From NCBI GenBank assembly GCA_947095585.1, contig OX352762.1, forward strand, positions 13,619,969 to 13,683,968: a stretch of DNA of 64,000 nucleotides. Reading direction: 5' to 3'. Of the stretch, positions 8,701 to 17,944 are shown piece after piece; positions within the stretch are counted from its first letter, which is position 1, and each line of letters starts with the position of its first letter. The notes under the pieces are model-generated. The model ran no database searches, was not told the DNA's origin, and saw nothing but the letters and a program-made list of their open reading frames with translations. The stretch is from Nephrocerus scutellatus (lineage: Eukaryota > Arthropoda > Insecta > Diptera > Pipunculidae). The position numbers and the translations under genes were made by a program.

Positions 8701-9883
8701 TCTAAATACGAATGCGGATGCTTTGTCGCGTTTAAATGTACCAGAAATTAATGTGGTAACCCGTAGTTGTAGCAAGATGACGCCAGGCGAACCTGAGCAG
8801 GACAATCATGTTACAGAAATCACAGACCCAGTGAAAATAAAGCAAATACTGTTTGAATTTCACGACACACCCTTAGGAGGTCATCAAGGAGTTAAACGCA
8901 CACTAAAGCGTATCAGAAAGGCGTACAAATGGAAAAATATGTATGTAGACATAAAGAAATACATCATGTCTTGTGAACTATGCCAGAAGAATAAAGTATA
9001 TACACGCAACAAAATCCCTATGGTCATCACTACAACAGCGAAAGTTCCATTCGAAAGAATAGCTCTTGATATAGTGGGACCACTGCCAATTACTGAAAAC
9101 AATAACAAATATATACTTACATTTCAGGATGATTTAACGAAATTCGTCCAAGCAATAGCTATACCCAACCAAGAAGCCAGAACGGTGGCTGAAGCACTGA
9201 TAAAGAAAATAGTTTGCACCTTTGGAATACCACAAACAATACTTACGGATCAAGGAACGAATTTCACAAGTGAATTATTCAAAAATATTTGCAAAACACT
9301 AAAGATTCATAAAATACAAACAAGCCCATACCATCCTCAGTCAAATGGCTCACTCGAAAGATCGCATAGAACTTTAGGCGACTATCTAAGAAATTATGCA
9401 AGTAAAGATCAAGCAAATTGGGATCAGTATATGGATTATGCGATATTTTGCTATAATACCACCTCACATTCAAGCACAAATTACAGCCCATTTGAAGCCC
9501 TATACGGATTCGAAGCTCCAATTCCCTCAACTCTTAACAGAAGCGTACAGCCTACATACAACTACGATGATTATGTCGCTGAGATAAAAGAAAAAATGCA
9601 AACCGGCTATGAAATAATTCGTAATAACCAAATAAAAGCGAAAGAAAAGTCAAAAACCTATTACGATCAAAACTGCAAAGAAACTAACTTTAACGTAGGA
9701 GACAAAGTTCTACTAGAAATAAAAAATAGGGTTAACAAAAAACTTACCCCCATCTTCGAAGGACCCTACGAAATCGTAGAAATTCTATCCCCAGAGAATT
9801 CTAGAATTAAAATTGGTAGGAAGGAAAAAGTCATACACAATAATTTAATTAAACCATACACACAAGCGCACACAAATACATAA
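5666..9883 (+). CDS. pol: Pol: protease, reverse transcriptase, RNase H, integrase
   Basis: About 1405 codons read after the -1 frameshift, giving a Gag-Pol of about 1710 residues. An (Asn-Gln)n tract is encoded at 5729-6331. The aspartic protease motif DTGA begins at nt 6710. RT follows with LDLVDGFHQ and the YLDD catalytic box at nt 7940. RNase H has DAS at nt 8387 and TDHKPL near 8585. The integrase zinc domain is HX6HX29CX2C (nt 8861, 8882, 8972, 8981). The DDE core is D9068, D9248 and E9356, with exactly 35 residues between the last two. A GPY module lies at nt 9761, with no chromodomain. These enzymes mature the particle, copy RNA to DNA and integrate it. No internal stop or missing catalytic residue is seen. 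The stop lies 9 nt before the env ATG, in the same frame. Confidence 0.95.
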   Translation, partial: LSATWPDKHSESGKRHQTLCVNQNQNQNQNQNQNQNQNQNQNQNQNQNQYQNQNQNQNQNQNQNQNQNQNQNQNQNQNQNQNQNQNQNQNQNQNQNQNQNQNQNQNQNQNQNQNQNQNQNQNQNQNQNQNQNQNQNQNQNQNQNQNQNQNQNQNQNQNQNQNQNQNQNQNQNQNQNQNQNQNQNQNQNQNQNQNQNQNQNQNQNQNQNQNQNQNQNQNQNQNRKTNSQNQIQIELSQKYKSDSLNRTIPHAKSEKVPGHRMPNRDSNPEKVRKQTIKQNILLNEHHHQNRSQSQIRRLHQFLTRSLDTESSSAKQIANISSINRASTFKSEIKIKSQESKAKSNIMLLDTGASLSLIKLGTLKLNAEVNLKNVIELTGIGKTSTSTLGTILLNIEITPGQHLKHPFHIVPQNFPITQDGIIGEDFFRKFNAIVDYNDNIFVYHYKNRQFTVDFSNEWKTLTIPARTEKWVKYGPVKEKMEQIYFSQEIAPRVYSASTITAPKDGYVFISILNTNNEDVSIKNLSLKSENMDHYTVYNLNSISTDQVVEERLEKLKTELNLIHLNLEEKQSIEEICRNFNHLFFIEGDKLSTTSGIKHSIKTENTVPANIRPYRLAEIHKQEIRKQVNKMLQDDVIRPSTSPWNAPLLVVPKKGDQKWRVVIDYRKLNEATIPDAYPIPNIEDILGQLGDSKYFTTLDLVDGFHQIEITEEDKEKTAFSTTNGHFEFNRMPFGLRNAPPTFQRLMNVVLSGLQGFMCLVYLDDIVIYGKNLQDHNKKLIEVFKALDKFNLKIKLSKCKFLQTEVMYLGHVITADGVKPDPDKIAAINNIEIPKTQKQIKSFLGLSGYYRKFIKNYSQIANPLNKLLRKDVPFKWDAFCDESFRKLKKSIVQPPILIYPNFAKTFYITSDASNEAIGAVLSQRDSNDNDLPIAFASRILNKAEKNYSTIEKEALAVVWAVTHFRPYVFGRHFEVITDHKPLVWMFNLKDPSSRIMRWRIKLEEYDFTVSHKAGHLNTNADALSRLNVPEINVVTRSCSKMTPGEPEQDNHVTEITDPVKIKQILFEFHDTPLGGHQGVKRTLKRIRKAYKWKNMYVDIKKYIMSCELCQKNKVYTRNKIPMVITTTAKVPFERIALDIVGPLPITENNNKYILTFQDDLTKFVQAIAIPNQEARTVAEALIKKIVCTFGIPQTILTDQGTNFTSELFKNICKTLKIHKIQTSPYHPQSNGSLERSHRTLGDYLRNYASKDQANWDQYMDYAIFCYNTTSHSSTNYSPFEALYGFEAPIPSTLNRSVQPTYNYDDYVAEIKEKMQTGYEIIRNNQIKAKEKSKTYYDQNCKETNFNVGDKVLLEIKNRVNKKLTPIFEGPYEIVEILSPENSRIKIGRKEKVIHNNLIKPYTQAHTNT
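5729..6331 (+). repeat. Hexanucleotide repeat (AATCAA)n, about 100 units, inside pol
   Basis: About 603 bp of tandem AATCAA, with one substituted base giving TAT at 5813-5815 and otherwise uninterrupted. In the pol frame each unit encodes Asn-Gln, giving 201 residues with a single Tyr. The two other plus-strand frames are also stop-free (Ser-Lys and Ile-Lys). Unit gain or loss keeps the frame. Degenerate CAAAAT-like remnants continue to about 6560, suggesting earlier expansions that decayed. It starts at the gag stop codon, so it lies between the frameshift site and protease. Near-perfect purity points to recent slippage expansion; an assembly artefact in copy number cannot be excluded. Confidence 0.95.
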
Positions 9884-9892
9884 ACACTTAAC

Positions 9893-11695
9893 ATGACACA
9901 CACAAAATACCAAAATATTAAAACACGAATTTTCTGTGTTTTCAATTTCAGTTACTTAATCCTTGTTTGCGCACTAAGTGCGGCTGCAGCGCAGCTACAT
10001 CAACAACTACCACTAAACACTACAGGTGTTTATTTGGAACCCATAGGCGTACTCGAAAAATCCTTCACAAAATGGACATTCCTATTCTATTTTAATAATT
10101 CAATAACAAATACCAATGCCAAAACCTTAAAGAAAAACATTAACACGCTCTCGGATCTATGCGAGAATACGACAAAAGAGTATCCTATAGGCCGCTGTAA
10201 AATGACCCTACAAATGCTGAAACACTCTCTTAACGAGGTACAGCAAAATAATAGGATGCTGGATGGTATCCTATTGGGGACAAGACTTACTAAAAGAAGT
10301 ACGACAATTACAAACGGAGGTTTATTTAACGGTATAGGTTATATCCAGAAATTCCTTTTCGGAACAATGGACTCTCAAGACGCTGTAAAGATAGAAAACG
10401 CATTACAAACCCTCTCGGAAAACCAAAATAGCCTCTACCACATGACAAAAGAACAATTGACTATAATATCAAACGTTTTTGATGCACTTAATGACACGAC
10501 ACGTAACGTAAATAATAACTTTAATTTAATAACCAAAGAAATTAAAGAAAATTCAGCTAAGCTGGTAAATCTCACGAACTTTGAAAAAATACTTCACAGT
10601 TTTGACGAAATGTCATACCTTATATCCATATGCGCTTCCCAAATTTTGGCAAAACAAGCAGAATTACTTGACATTTTGCAAGAGGCAAAATTAGGAAGAT
10701 TAGACAGCAGATTTTTAAATTCAGACATTTTTATTGCTACGTTAAACCAGATACAGGCCGAACTCCCGCACAACGTAAGGTTTCCACAGAAAATTTCCAG
10801 GTTAAATCTACCTATAATCAATTCACTAGCAACAACGACACCCATTTATGTAAATGGAAATTTTATGATTCAGGTCAGCATACCGATGGTTAACGAAGAA
10901 TTTAATCTATTTAGAATTACCCCTCTCCCCACAAAATATCTAGAGCACACATATCGATACGTCTCAACTGGTAGCGAACTCGTTGCCGTTAACGAGAACT
11001 ACAGGAGATACATATTTTTGAGCATTAATGATTTGGAAAAATGTATCACAAGCGAACCAGAACATTTCGTGTGCCAACAAAATTTCGTTATACATAATTA
11101 TGACATGAATAATTGCATAATACAGCTAATATCAGGAAACCCAAATCCACAGATTTGTGAATATCGAGTATTCCAACTCAAACACGAGTTATGGTTCACG
11201 TTGAAGAACAAAAACTCATGGCTATATGTTATGCCAGAACCAAAAAACGTACGAATCATATGTGGCGATACTCCACACACAATAAAATTATCAGACAGCG
11301 GAATCCTTAAAATAAAGCCATACTGCAAGGCAGTAACGAACGAAATTTACTTGCAGGCGTCAAATGACATTTACAACAAGGTCCCTATTCTCTACCATTT
11401 CCAGGCCATACCCGTAATTGAAAAAATCGATATCCCCAGTAACCTATCCCAAATCTCATCCCACATAATACATGTTGAAAAGTTAAATTTGGATAAATTC
11501 AGTATTAACGTAAAAGATTTAGTAAGAAAAGATACATCATTTATAACAATAAAACATGAAACTTTATATATTTCGACCTCTACCCTCATTGCCATATGTC
11601 TAATTTGCATATTAATACATGTAATAAAGAAATACTTTAAAATAAAAGTCTCGGTGAACAAAGAAGCAGGAGAAATTGTAGCAGAAAATCCATAA
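9893..11695 (+). CDS. env: Env: F-type fusion glycoprotein
   Basis: Encodes 600 residues. It resembles baculovirus F-like envelope proteins, class I fusion glycoproteins used by insect errantiviruses for membrane fusion. Seen in sequence: a hydrophobic signal segment at about residues 20-33, a furin-type site RLTKR at 131-135, directly followed by a fusion-peptide-like glycine- and phenylalanine-rich segment (about 142-165, including LFGTMDS), a helical region rich in Asn and Leu (about 165-220), several N-glycosylation sequons, and a C-terminal membrane anchor at about 558-578 with a short basic tail. The first ATG (9893) follows the pol stop by 9 nt. A splice acceptor-like site inside the signal coding region (9951) suggests a spliced mRNA with its own upstream start. 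The frame is unbroken. Confidence 0.9.
   Translation: MTHTKYQNIKTRIFCVFNFSYLILVCALSAAAAQLHQQLPLNTTGVYLEPIGVLEKSFTKWTFLFYFNNSITNTNAKTLKKNINTLSDLCENTTKEYPIGRCKMTLQMLKHSLNEVQQNNRMLDGILLGTRLTKRSTTITNGGLFNGIGYIQKFLFGTMDSQDAVKIENALQTLSENQNSLYHMTKEQLTIISNVFDALNDTTRNVNNNFNLITKEIKENSAKLVNLTNFEKILHSFDEMSYLISICASQILAKQAELLDILQEAKLGRLDSRFLNSDIFIATLNQIQAELPHNVRFPQKISRLNLPIINSLATTTPIYVNGNFMIQVSIPMVNEEFNLFRITPLPTKYLEHTYRYVSTGSELVAVNENYRRYIFLSINDLEKCITSEPEHFVCQQNFVIHNYDMNNCIIQLISGNPNPQICEYRVFQLKHELWFTLKNKNSWLYVMPEPKNVRIICGDTPHTIKLSDSGILKIKPYCKAVTNEIYLQASNDIYNKVPILYHFQAIPVIEKIDIPSNLSQISSHIIHVEKLNLDKFSINVKDLVRKDTSFITIKHETLYISTSTLIAICLICILIHVIKKYFKIKVSVNKEAGEIVAENP
9931..9951 (+). promoter_or_regulatory. Candidate 3' splice site for the env mRNA
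   Basis: A pyrimidine-rich run ending TTTCAATTTCAG (cleavage after G9951) fits the acceptor consensus. It falls inside the env signal-segment codons. Its downstream exon would enter the env frame at the third base of a codon, matching the phase left by the donor at 4200. Env of gypsy-type elements is known to be made from a spliced RNA. Confidence 0.45.
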
Positions 11696-11885
11696 AAAAA
11701 AAAAATTCAAAATAACATCTCAAAAAAAAAAATTTCCAATTTGTAATCATTTATATATATATTAAAAGAAAATACATATATATACAATCATTTCTTATCA
11801 ATAAAAAAAAAAAAGAAATACAATATTATTATTATCATTTCAAACAAATTATAAATATAAAATTATAAAACAAATAAATAATGTC

Positions 11886-11929
<44 letters not shown>

Positions 11930-12098
11930 ATAAAATATTGTACACGTGTATAAGCGTGCTAGGCAAACAAAAATTGTTTAATAAATATCTATTTCATATC
12001 GTATAGCAGAATCACTAAACTACATTCATCGTTCATTGACTCCTACATGCCATATGCCGAAAGTCTTCTCTCCTAACGTCGCGCGTCTTTCGTATTCT
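11696..12098 (+). other. Proviral 3' non-coding region with a 41-A run
   Basis: A-rich DNA between the env stop and polypurine tract, including an uninterrupted A run at 11887-11927. It holds no open frame of note. The run is internal to the element, so it is not a poly(A) tail of a retroposed copy. Confidence 0.7.
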
Positions 12099-12111
12099 AA
12101 GGGGGGAGGAG
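12099..12111 (+). promoter_or_regulatory. Polypurine tract
   Basis: AAGGGGGGAGGAG, all purines, abuts the 3' LTR. It is the expected primer for plus-strand DNA synthesis and marks the LTR boundary. Confidence 0.93.
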
Positions 12112-12674
12112 TGTTGTGACCACACACAACTCCTTAGACATGTGCTACGCACATTTCATAATATCCTTCCTTTCCCAAACATGTGCTATGCACATTTCCT
12201 ATTTTTTCTAATGTTACATTATCCATAATGTAACATTACCCATTTTTCCAATAACCCAAATCCATTATCCTAAATCCGACGACCCACCGCGGCGTCTACA
12301 ATTCCTATTATTCTAAATCCGACGACCCACCGCGGCGTCTTCAATCTATCCTTTTTTTCCCAAATCCTAAATCGGATACCGACGACCCACCGCGGCGTCT
12401 ACATTTTCTATTGTCAATTGCATTCTCGCATTCGCTTGTTCGTACAACGACTGCGAGAATGGTGATGCGTAAACATGCAGGTCAACAGAACGGTTCAGTT
12501 TGACCTGCACTAAAAAATCAAGTCAAAGGCATGGAGGAAGAAATGGAACGATGGATGAGGCAGTCAATTTCAAACATCCGATTAGGCAAGTTGCCTAGCG
12601 GTCAGATCATTAAACACTTTATATAAACTAATCCATCTGTGTTTTATTTTTCGATATATTACCACGACCCAACA
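12112..12674 (+). repeat. 3' LTR (563 bp)
   Basis: Same sequence and length as the 5' LTR, with TGTTG and CAACA ends, followed by ATTA. Identity of the two LTRs implies too little time since insertion for substitutions to accumulate, or gene conversion between them. Confidence 0.96.
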
Positions 12675-12678
12675 ATTA

Positions 12679-13185
12679 CAACCCAACAACAAAACAACCC
12701 CAATGGTAAGGCGAAGCAGCGCTGCTCACAGCGCACCAGCGCACACAGAACACAGTTATTATAGTATGACGTGATCTGATGCCGCTATATGGAAAAAATA
12801 TGTGTATGGAAGCCCCCAGACGCCGTGGCCCAATCATTACCAAATTTTAACAGAAAGTGTTGTCATCGAAAAAACAGATGTGTGAAAAGTTTGAATCAAA
12901 TCGGGCTTTATGAAGTGGGTTAATTTAAAAATTTAAATAAAATTAATTAATTAATTTCTTTTAAAAAAATGCTTTTATTGAACCATAACTAGCCCCCTAA
13001 AAGGTAGAAAATTAAATAGGTTGGTGATCTAGAGCACTAGATCTGTTATAAATAAATAAAAATTGCTGGAATATTTTTAATGGAAATATGAAATATTTGT
13101 GGCTAAAAAAAATCACATAATTGAAAAGAATCTAAGTATTTAAGGTTTAAATTAAAAGAAAATCAAATGCTTTGCACGGTTCTTT
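12679..13185. other. No recognisable gene
   Basis: Right flank of the provirus. AT-rich in its second half and without a long open frame. Nothing in it matches other parts of the window by eye. Confidence 0.5.
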
Positions 13186-14690
13186 TCAATTGAGTACTCT
13201 TAAGACCGTACTCAAAACTCTTCCAAAATTCTCTGAAGATCCCCTCAAGACCACCTAAAGAACCCCTCAATATCCCACTAAAAGTCCTCACAAAACCTCC
13301 TCTGGACTCCCCTAAAGACTACTTAATGACTACCTCAAGATCACCCCAAGACCACGTTACTTCCCCCATTAATACTCCCTCAAGACCCCCTCAAACACCC
13401 TTAAGATTCCCTTAAGACCCCATCAAAAGATTCTCAAGACCACCTAAAGACTCCCTCAAAACCCGAATAAATATCTTCATAAAACCTCATCGGGACCTTC
13501 AGGACTCCCTCAAGATCACTAAAAGTCCCCGCTAATACCACGTTACTACCTCCACCAATACTCCCTCAAGACCCCCTCAAAACACTCTCAAGACCACCTA
13601 AAAACACCCTTAAGGCTCCACTCATAACCCTCTTAAAATCCCCTCAAGACCACCTCAAGACCCCCTCAAAACCTTCTTATGATCTCCTTAAGTATCCACT
13701 CATGACCCTCTTAAAATCCCCTCAAGACCACCTCAAGACCCCCTCAAAACCTTCTTATGATCTCCTTAAGTATCCACTCATGTTCCTCTTAAAATCCCCT
13801 CAAGACCACCTAAACACTCCCTCAAGACCCGACGAAATATCCTCACAAAACTCCCTCGAAAACCCCTCAAGACAACTTAAAGACTCCCTCAAGACCCCCT
13901 TAAGACTCAGCTCACGACCCTCTCAGAATCCCCTCAAGCCTTCCTCAAGACCTGACTTCTAAGAACCCTTCAAGACCCACCTCAAGATTCCCTTGAGACC
14001 CCAACAAAACCCTCACCAAGACCCTCTTAAACCACCATTGAGACCACCTGAAGACTCCCGTAAACCGCCCTCAAGACCCATCTTAAGACTCCCTCAATAC
14101 CCTCTGAAGATCCACTCAGAACTCCATCAAGACCCCTCTCCAAAACCCTCTCAAGACTACCTCCAGACTACGTTACGAACCCCTTCAGGAACCCACTCAA
14201 GACCCTTTCAAACTCTTCTCAAACCCGCACAAAACCCCCCAAAGACCATCTAAAGACTCCTCTCAAACCGCCCCCAAGACCACCCTCAAGAGCATAAAAG
14301 AACCCCCTTAAGACCCCGTCAAGACCACCCTTAATACGACCTCAAGTAACCCCTTTAATACCCCCTTAACATCATCCCAAGACGCCCTTAAAACATCCCT
14401 TAAAGCCCATCAACATCCCACTCAAAACCCTCTTTAAACCCCATCAAGACTCCCTTTAAACCCACCTGATGGCTCCATCATGAATCACGTGAATACCACC
14501 AAAATACCCTCCAAAAAGTCCTACCCCAAAAATGAGTGCGAGACTTATTAACAGATTTGTAATGAAAAAAACGCGACAGACATATAAGAACCACCTTAAG
14601 ATCACCTCAAGACCGCCTCAAGATCCCCTGACCACCAAAATACTCCCTTAAAGACGCGCCTCATAAAAGTCTTCCACCAAAATTCATACG
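13186..14690. repeat. Degenerate C/A-rich short-repeat tract (about 1.5 kb)
   Basis: The plus strand is dominated by loose variants of CCTCAAGACC, such as CCTTAAGACC, CCACCTAAAGAC and CCCTCAAAACC, every 10 to 20 bases, with G scarce. The complement is therefore G- and T-rich. Units vary in length and sequence, so this is an old, decayed simple repeat or minisatellite. Long frames inside it (13702-13962, 13993-14253) encode low-complexity Pro/Lys/Ser/Leu text and are by-products. Confidence 0.85.
13619..13813 (+). repeat. 78-bp tandem duplication inside the C/A-rich tract
   Basis: Units at 13619-13696 and 13697-13774 differ at about one base near their start, and a third partial copy begins at 13775 with a few differences and fades after about 39 bp. 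Each begins CACTCAT and includes CTTCTTATGATCTCC. The near identity against a diverged background shows recent local duplication. Confidence 0.85.
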
Positions 14691-14835
14691 AGACCGTCAC
14701 CTCACAGCATTAGAATGAAAAAAGCATATATGTCATTCTGCAGACAGAAAGACAGAAATACATAGGCAAGTTAATATAAAAGCATTTAAAATGGCTTATG
14801 ACTTATTATAATATCTGATACACATCATCATGGCA

Positions 14836-15400
14836 CGCTAAATGTCTCGCGGTGTGTAATTAAGAGTCCGTCAAATAATGCTTCCAACTTATACAGTCTT
14901 GTTACGTGTGAAATCCCATAGAGTGCGTGCATCGCTGCTGTTGTTATCCAACTACCTCTTTCGCTGATCACTTCTGCTGTACTGGAGTTTAATAGTTTTC
15001 TACGTGTTTGTTCTTCACCTATTCTGGCCACATTTCCTGCACAGCGAAGTCTTCCAAATTCAATGAACCGGATATTATCCGACTTTCTGTAGAATGCCTT
15101 CAATATGTAGTTATAACGAATTCTCCACATATCGTTGTCCACTAGGATCTTTCGAAACCATATAGTATGGTCCAAGTTTTGGAACCGTTACCACGGGTCG
15201 AATAAATGTTCTTTGTTTTGCTTGTTTTGCTACAGTGTCGGGTTGCATTAATTGAAAAGAACGTCAGTTGTATTCTTCGTTTTATCCCCGAGGATATATC
15301 ATTGGTGTTGTTGACTTTAGCTCCTAAAAATACAAAATTTTCAACTAACCTGTGTGGATTTTTCTGCTCCGTTTTTCCGGTATACTTTCTGATATACAAA
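14836..15400 (-). mobile_element. RTE-like LINE fragment, RT C-terminal region
   Basis: On the minus strand, 15400-15142 reads VENFVFLGAKVNNTNDISSG and IKRRIQLTFF, then KTWTILYGFERS, the post-palm region of endonuclease-RT LINEs (usual form: YLG..V......IKRRI, later LYG.E.W.L). After a frame change 15175-14828 continues with DMWRIRYNYIL and FGRLRCAGNVARI, matching the usual RLRW.GHVARM block. Broken by frameshifts and lacking endonuclease and palm. Confidence 0.65.
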
Positions 15401-16648
15401 TCAGCTTAGAAGTCAAGCACTCTTGCCAATCATTGTTTTTTGCAAATTGCGACTAAGAAGGCCATTGAGTAGTAAGATTCACTTTCGGACCACAATAAAA
15501 ATGCAATGCAAAATGGGTGATACAGCGTTTCTTTCACAACCTATGCCCACTTCCTAAAATTTAAAGGGTTGCTAAATGAAAAATTTACTTTCGCGCAATA
15601 CCAATAACTAGAATGATGATAACGTTCCTCCCTCTCCCTTGGAGCTTTTGATTTGAAAGAATAACAGCCTCTATAGACTCAGGTGGAATGCGTTTGGCTG
15701 TTGACATAACATAAAAAATTCAAGCAAACAATACCTGTCGACTGTCGCTGCCAGTAGGCGCAAAAAATAAGTGGGGGATCATATTTTTTGATAAATTTGT
15801 AACTAACTCAATCCAAAGGAGCAAGAGCCGACGGCACTAAATTTCCATCCCCTACTACAAAAGCCACCCTTTGTTTGTGCGTTCGCCAAAGTTGCATTTC
15901 AATTCACAAGAAAACCCAAAGAAAAGCACCACGCCAAAATCTGTTAACAAAAGGGGTTATCAATATTCGACCCAAGTTAGAGAAATAAAAAAATGTTTTC
16001 CTTCTACAACATTCAAGAATATATTGTTTCCGGCATAATGTTTCCCTCTGGAACGTGGTGGTGGGGCTGTCTACAGATACTACTGTTATTAAACTGGCAG
16101 ACACTCAACCCAGCAGACGAAGAGCTGCACATTTTCATTCATACTAAATTCTTTACCAGATTCATGTATGTATGTGCCTACTCACATTAATATACTGAGC
16201 TGTAGCGGATGTGTGTCTAATGTGTGTGTTCTTTCAAAATATTTATTTTAGAAAATTAACTAATTTTTTCCGCTTTTAAGGATTTAAGGTTTAACAAGAT
16301 AACATATTGCCCATTCTAAATCTCCACATGTTGTGTCAGGAGGTGTATTGAATTATTTCCACATTGCATTTTATTTTTATCACCCTCAGCTTTTGCTGTC
16401 AATCGTAACACTGTAAAAATATGTGCTTGGCGTTTGCGGGAAATTCAAGGATTCAAATGCGCAAAGGATAAAAAGTTATGTAAAGATTTGTTACCAAGCA
16501 AGTATTTATGTATAAACCTATGCTTATTTTACGTTCACCTTGATACCAATGTTAAACTATATAGTCGGCCACTATTTACGAACAAAAAAACTGGCCGTTG
16601 ATACTAACAAAGATTCTTAGTTAAATATCCACTTTTTGGCATGAAGTA
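15401..16648. other. No recognisable gene
   Basis: Short frames only (for example 15904-16104 minus and 15993-16190 plus), none with a family motif. Unclassified DNA. Confidence 0.5.
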
Positions 16649-17219
16649 TAGGGTTTTTCAATAAGAGCACTTCAACTTTTTTTTGAATAAAACACAAACT
16701 GTTCGACTTTTGAACTAACTTTTTTTTTATTAACGAACTTGAACATATACATATGTTTCATTTAAGTATGAAACTCGATTTCTTTTGCATGACCACCGCG
16801 TGCACGTTTTACGAAGTCCAATCTTTAAACCAAAAATATGGCCCAATGACGCCGCCGTCATGTAATCCGCACCAAACAGTGACTTTTTCGGGATGCAACG
16901 GTGCCTCATGAATCACGTGTGGGTTGCTTTCTGCCCAGTAACGCATATTTTGCTTCTTGACAAATCCTTCTAGCCAAAAGTGAGCCTCATCGTTAAATGG
17001 ACCGTAAAATGGCCGTAATGCTCTTAAAGTAGCGGCAACAGAACGATTATTTTGATAAAAAATTTGCACGATTTGCAATCGCTGTTCACATGTGTAGTAT
17101 TCCATGATGAAATGTATACTAATGAAGTTTCCAAATGACAAAAGAACAATAAAAAATATGGCGTCGTTCGGCGTCCCTATCGGAGAAAAGTTGAAGCGCA
17201 CCTGTTAAAACACCCGATA
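16649..17219 (-). mobile_element. Internally deleted Tc1/mariner-like DNA transposon
   Basis: About 570 bp. The left end GGGTTTTTCAATAAGAGCAC followed by TTCAACTTTT is matched in inverted form at the right end (CTTCAACTTTT and GGGTGTTTT read on the minus strand), giving imperfect terminal repeats of about 30 bp. A minus-strand frame (17201-16809) has the transposase N-terminal helix-turn-helix region (YYTCEQRLQIVQIFYQNN, then VAATLRALRP), fused directly to a late catalytic-domain block (DEAHFW, then HPEKVTVWCGLHDGGVIGPYF). The linker and first catalytic Asp are deleted and the C-terminus is degraded. Non-autonomous remnant. The left end follows TA; the right TA is less clear. Confidence 0.75.
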
Positions 17220-17462
17220 TTAGGGTCAGTGGTTGGGTGGACTACCATCTCCTTTCCATTATTATTCACCTCAGCAGCCCTGAAATCTATGGAATCGATA
17301 CTAATATCCCTTACCCTTTGATCAGCCATCCACCGACTATGTTTGATTACAGGTTGTATGTGTACCAAGTTTGGTTCGAATTTCTTCCGGCGTTCCAGAA
17401 TTAGAACAATGCAAACATATATATCAGCATCATATTTGGCTCTACAACTGGTACAACAGTAT

Positions 17463-17943
17463 TGCAATCCTGTGCCCCATACACAAGAATGAAGATATCA
17501 CAACCTGCACCAATTATCGTGGTATAACGTTATTGAGTACCGCGTATAAGATTTTCTCCGCTACCCTTCAAGACAGGATAGCCCCATATGCTAAAGTCAT
17601 CATTGGTCCATACCAGTGTGGCTTTATCCCAGACAAATCAACAACTGATCCGATTTACACCAGGTGATGGAAAAATGTCTAGACTTTCAAAATTCACTAC
17701 ACCATATTTTTATAGATTTTAAAGCAGCCTATGATAGCATAGCCAGAGAAGGACTTTATAAAGCCATAAGAGAATTGGGAATCCCAAATAAACTGACATG
17801 ACTAACCATGACCAATGTTATAAGCTAAGTAAATATATCCGGATCACTATCAAGCCCATTCAACATCTATAACGGGCTACGACAACGGAATGGACTGGCC
17901 AGCGTTATCTTCAACCTGGCGCTGGAGAAAGTGATCAGCGACT
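17463..17943 (+). mobile_element. Family B LINE RT fragment (RTE-like)
   Basis: Reads HKNEDITTCTNYRGITLLS, then IIGPYQCGFIPDKSTTD. After a frame change it continues with SLHHIFIDFKAAYDSIARE, RELGIPNKLT and SPFNIYNGLRQ, and ends EKVISDFG at about 17943. This covers RT fingers and the first palm block but lacks the catalytic YADD box and endonuclease. At 17944 it meets a minus-strand copy of the same family. Frameshifts and stops make it dead. Confidence 0.75.
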
Positions 17944-17944
17944 T

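Larger units (their letters stand above)
3076..12674 (+). mobile_element. Complete errantivirus-like LTR retroelement (endogenous retrovirus)
   Basis: A 9599-bp Ty3/gypsy-type provirus in the order LTR, primer binding site, leader, gag, pol, env, polypurine tract, LTR. The LTRs are 563 bp each and identical as far as I can compare by eye. Flanks carry ATTA. All three large frames are open with no internal stop. Protease, RT, RNase H, zinc-binding integrase, DDE core and GPY module occur in the usual order in pol, and an F-type fusion glycoprotein follows. This content is that of insect errantiviruses, which can be infectious or move through germline-associated cells. The element appears recently inserted and potentially competent. 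Oddities are the roughly 600-bp hexamer repeat in pol, the zinc knuckles in Gag and the very structured LTR. Confidence 0.95.

Noticed and set aside
11887..11927. Poly(A) tail of a retroposed transcript
   Set aside because: The 41-A run lies inside the provirus before the polypurine tract.
13702..14253. Two frames of 86 codons rich in Pro, Lys, Ser and Leu
   Set aside because: They follow from the low-complexity C/A-rich tract and have no domain.
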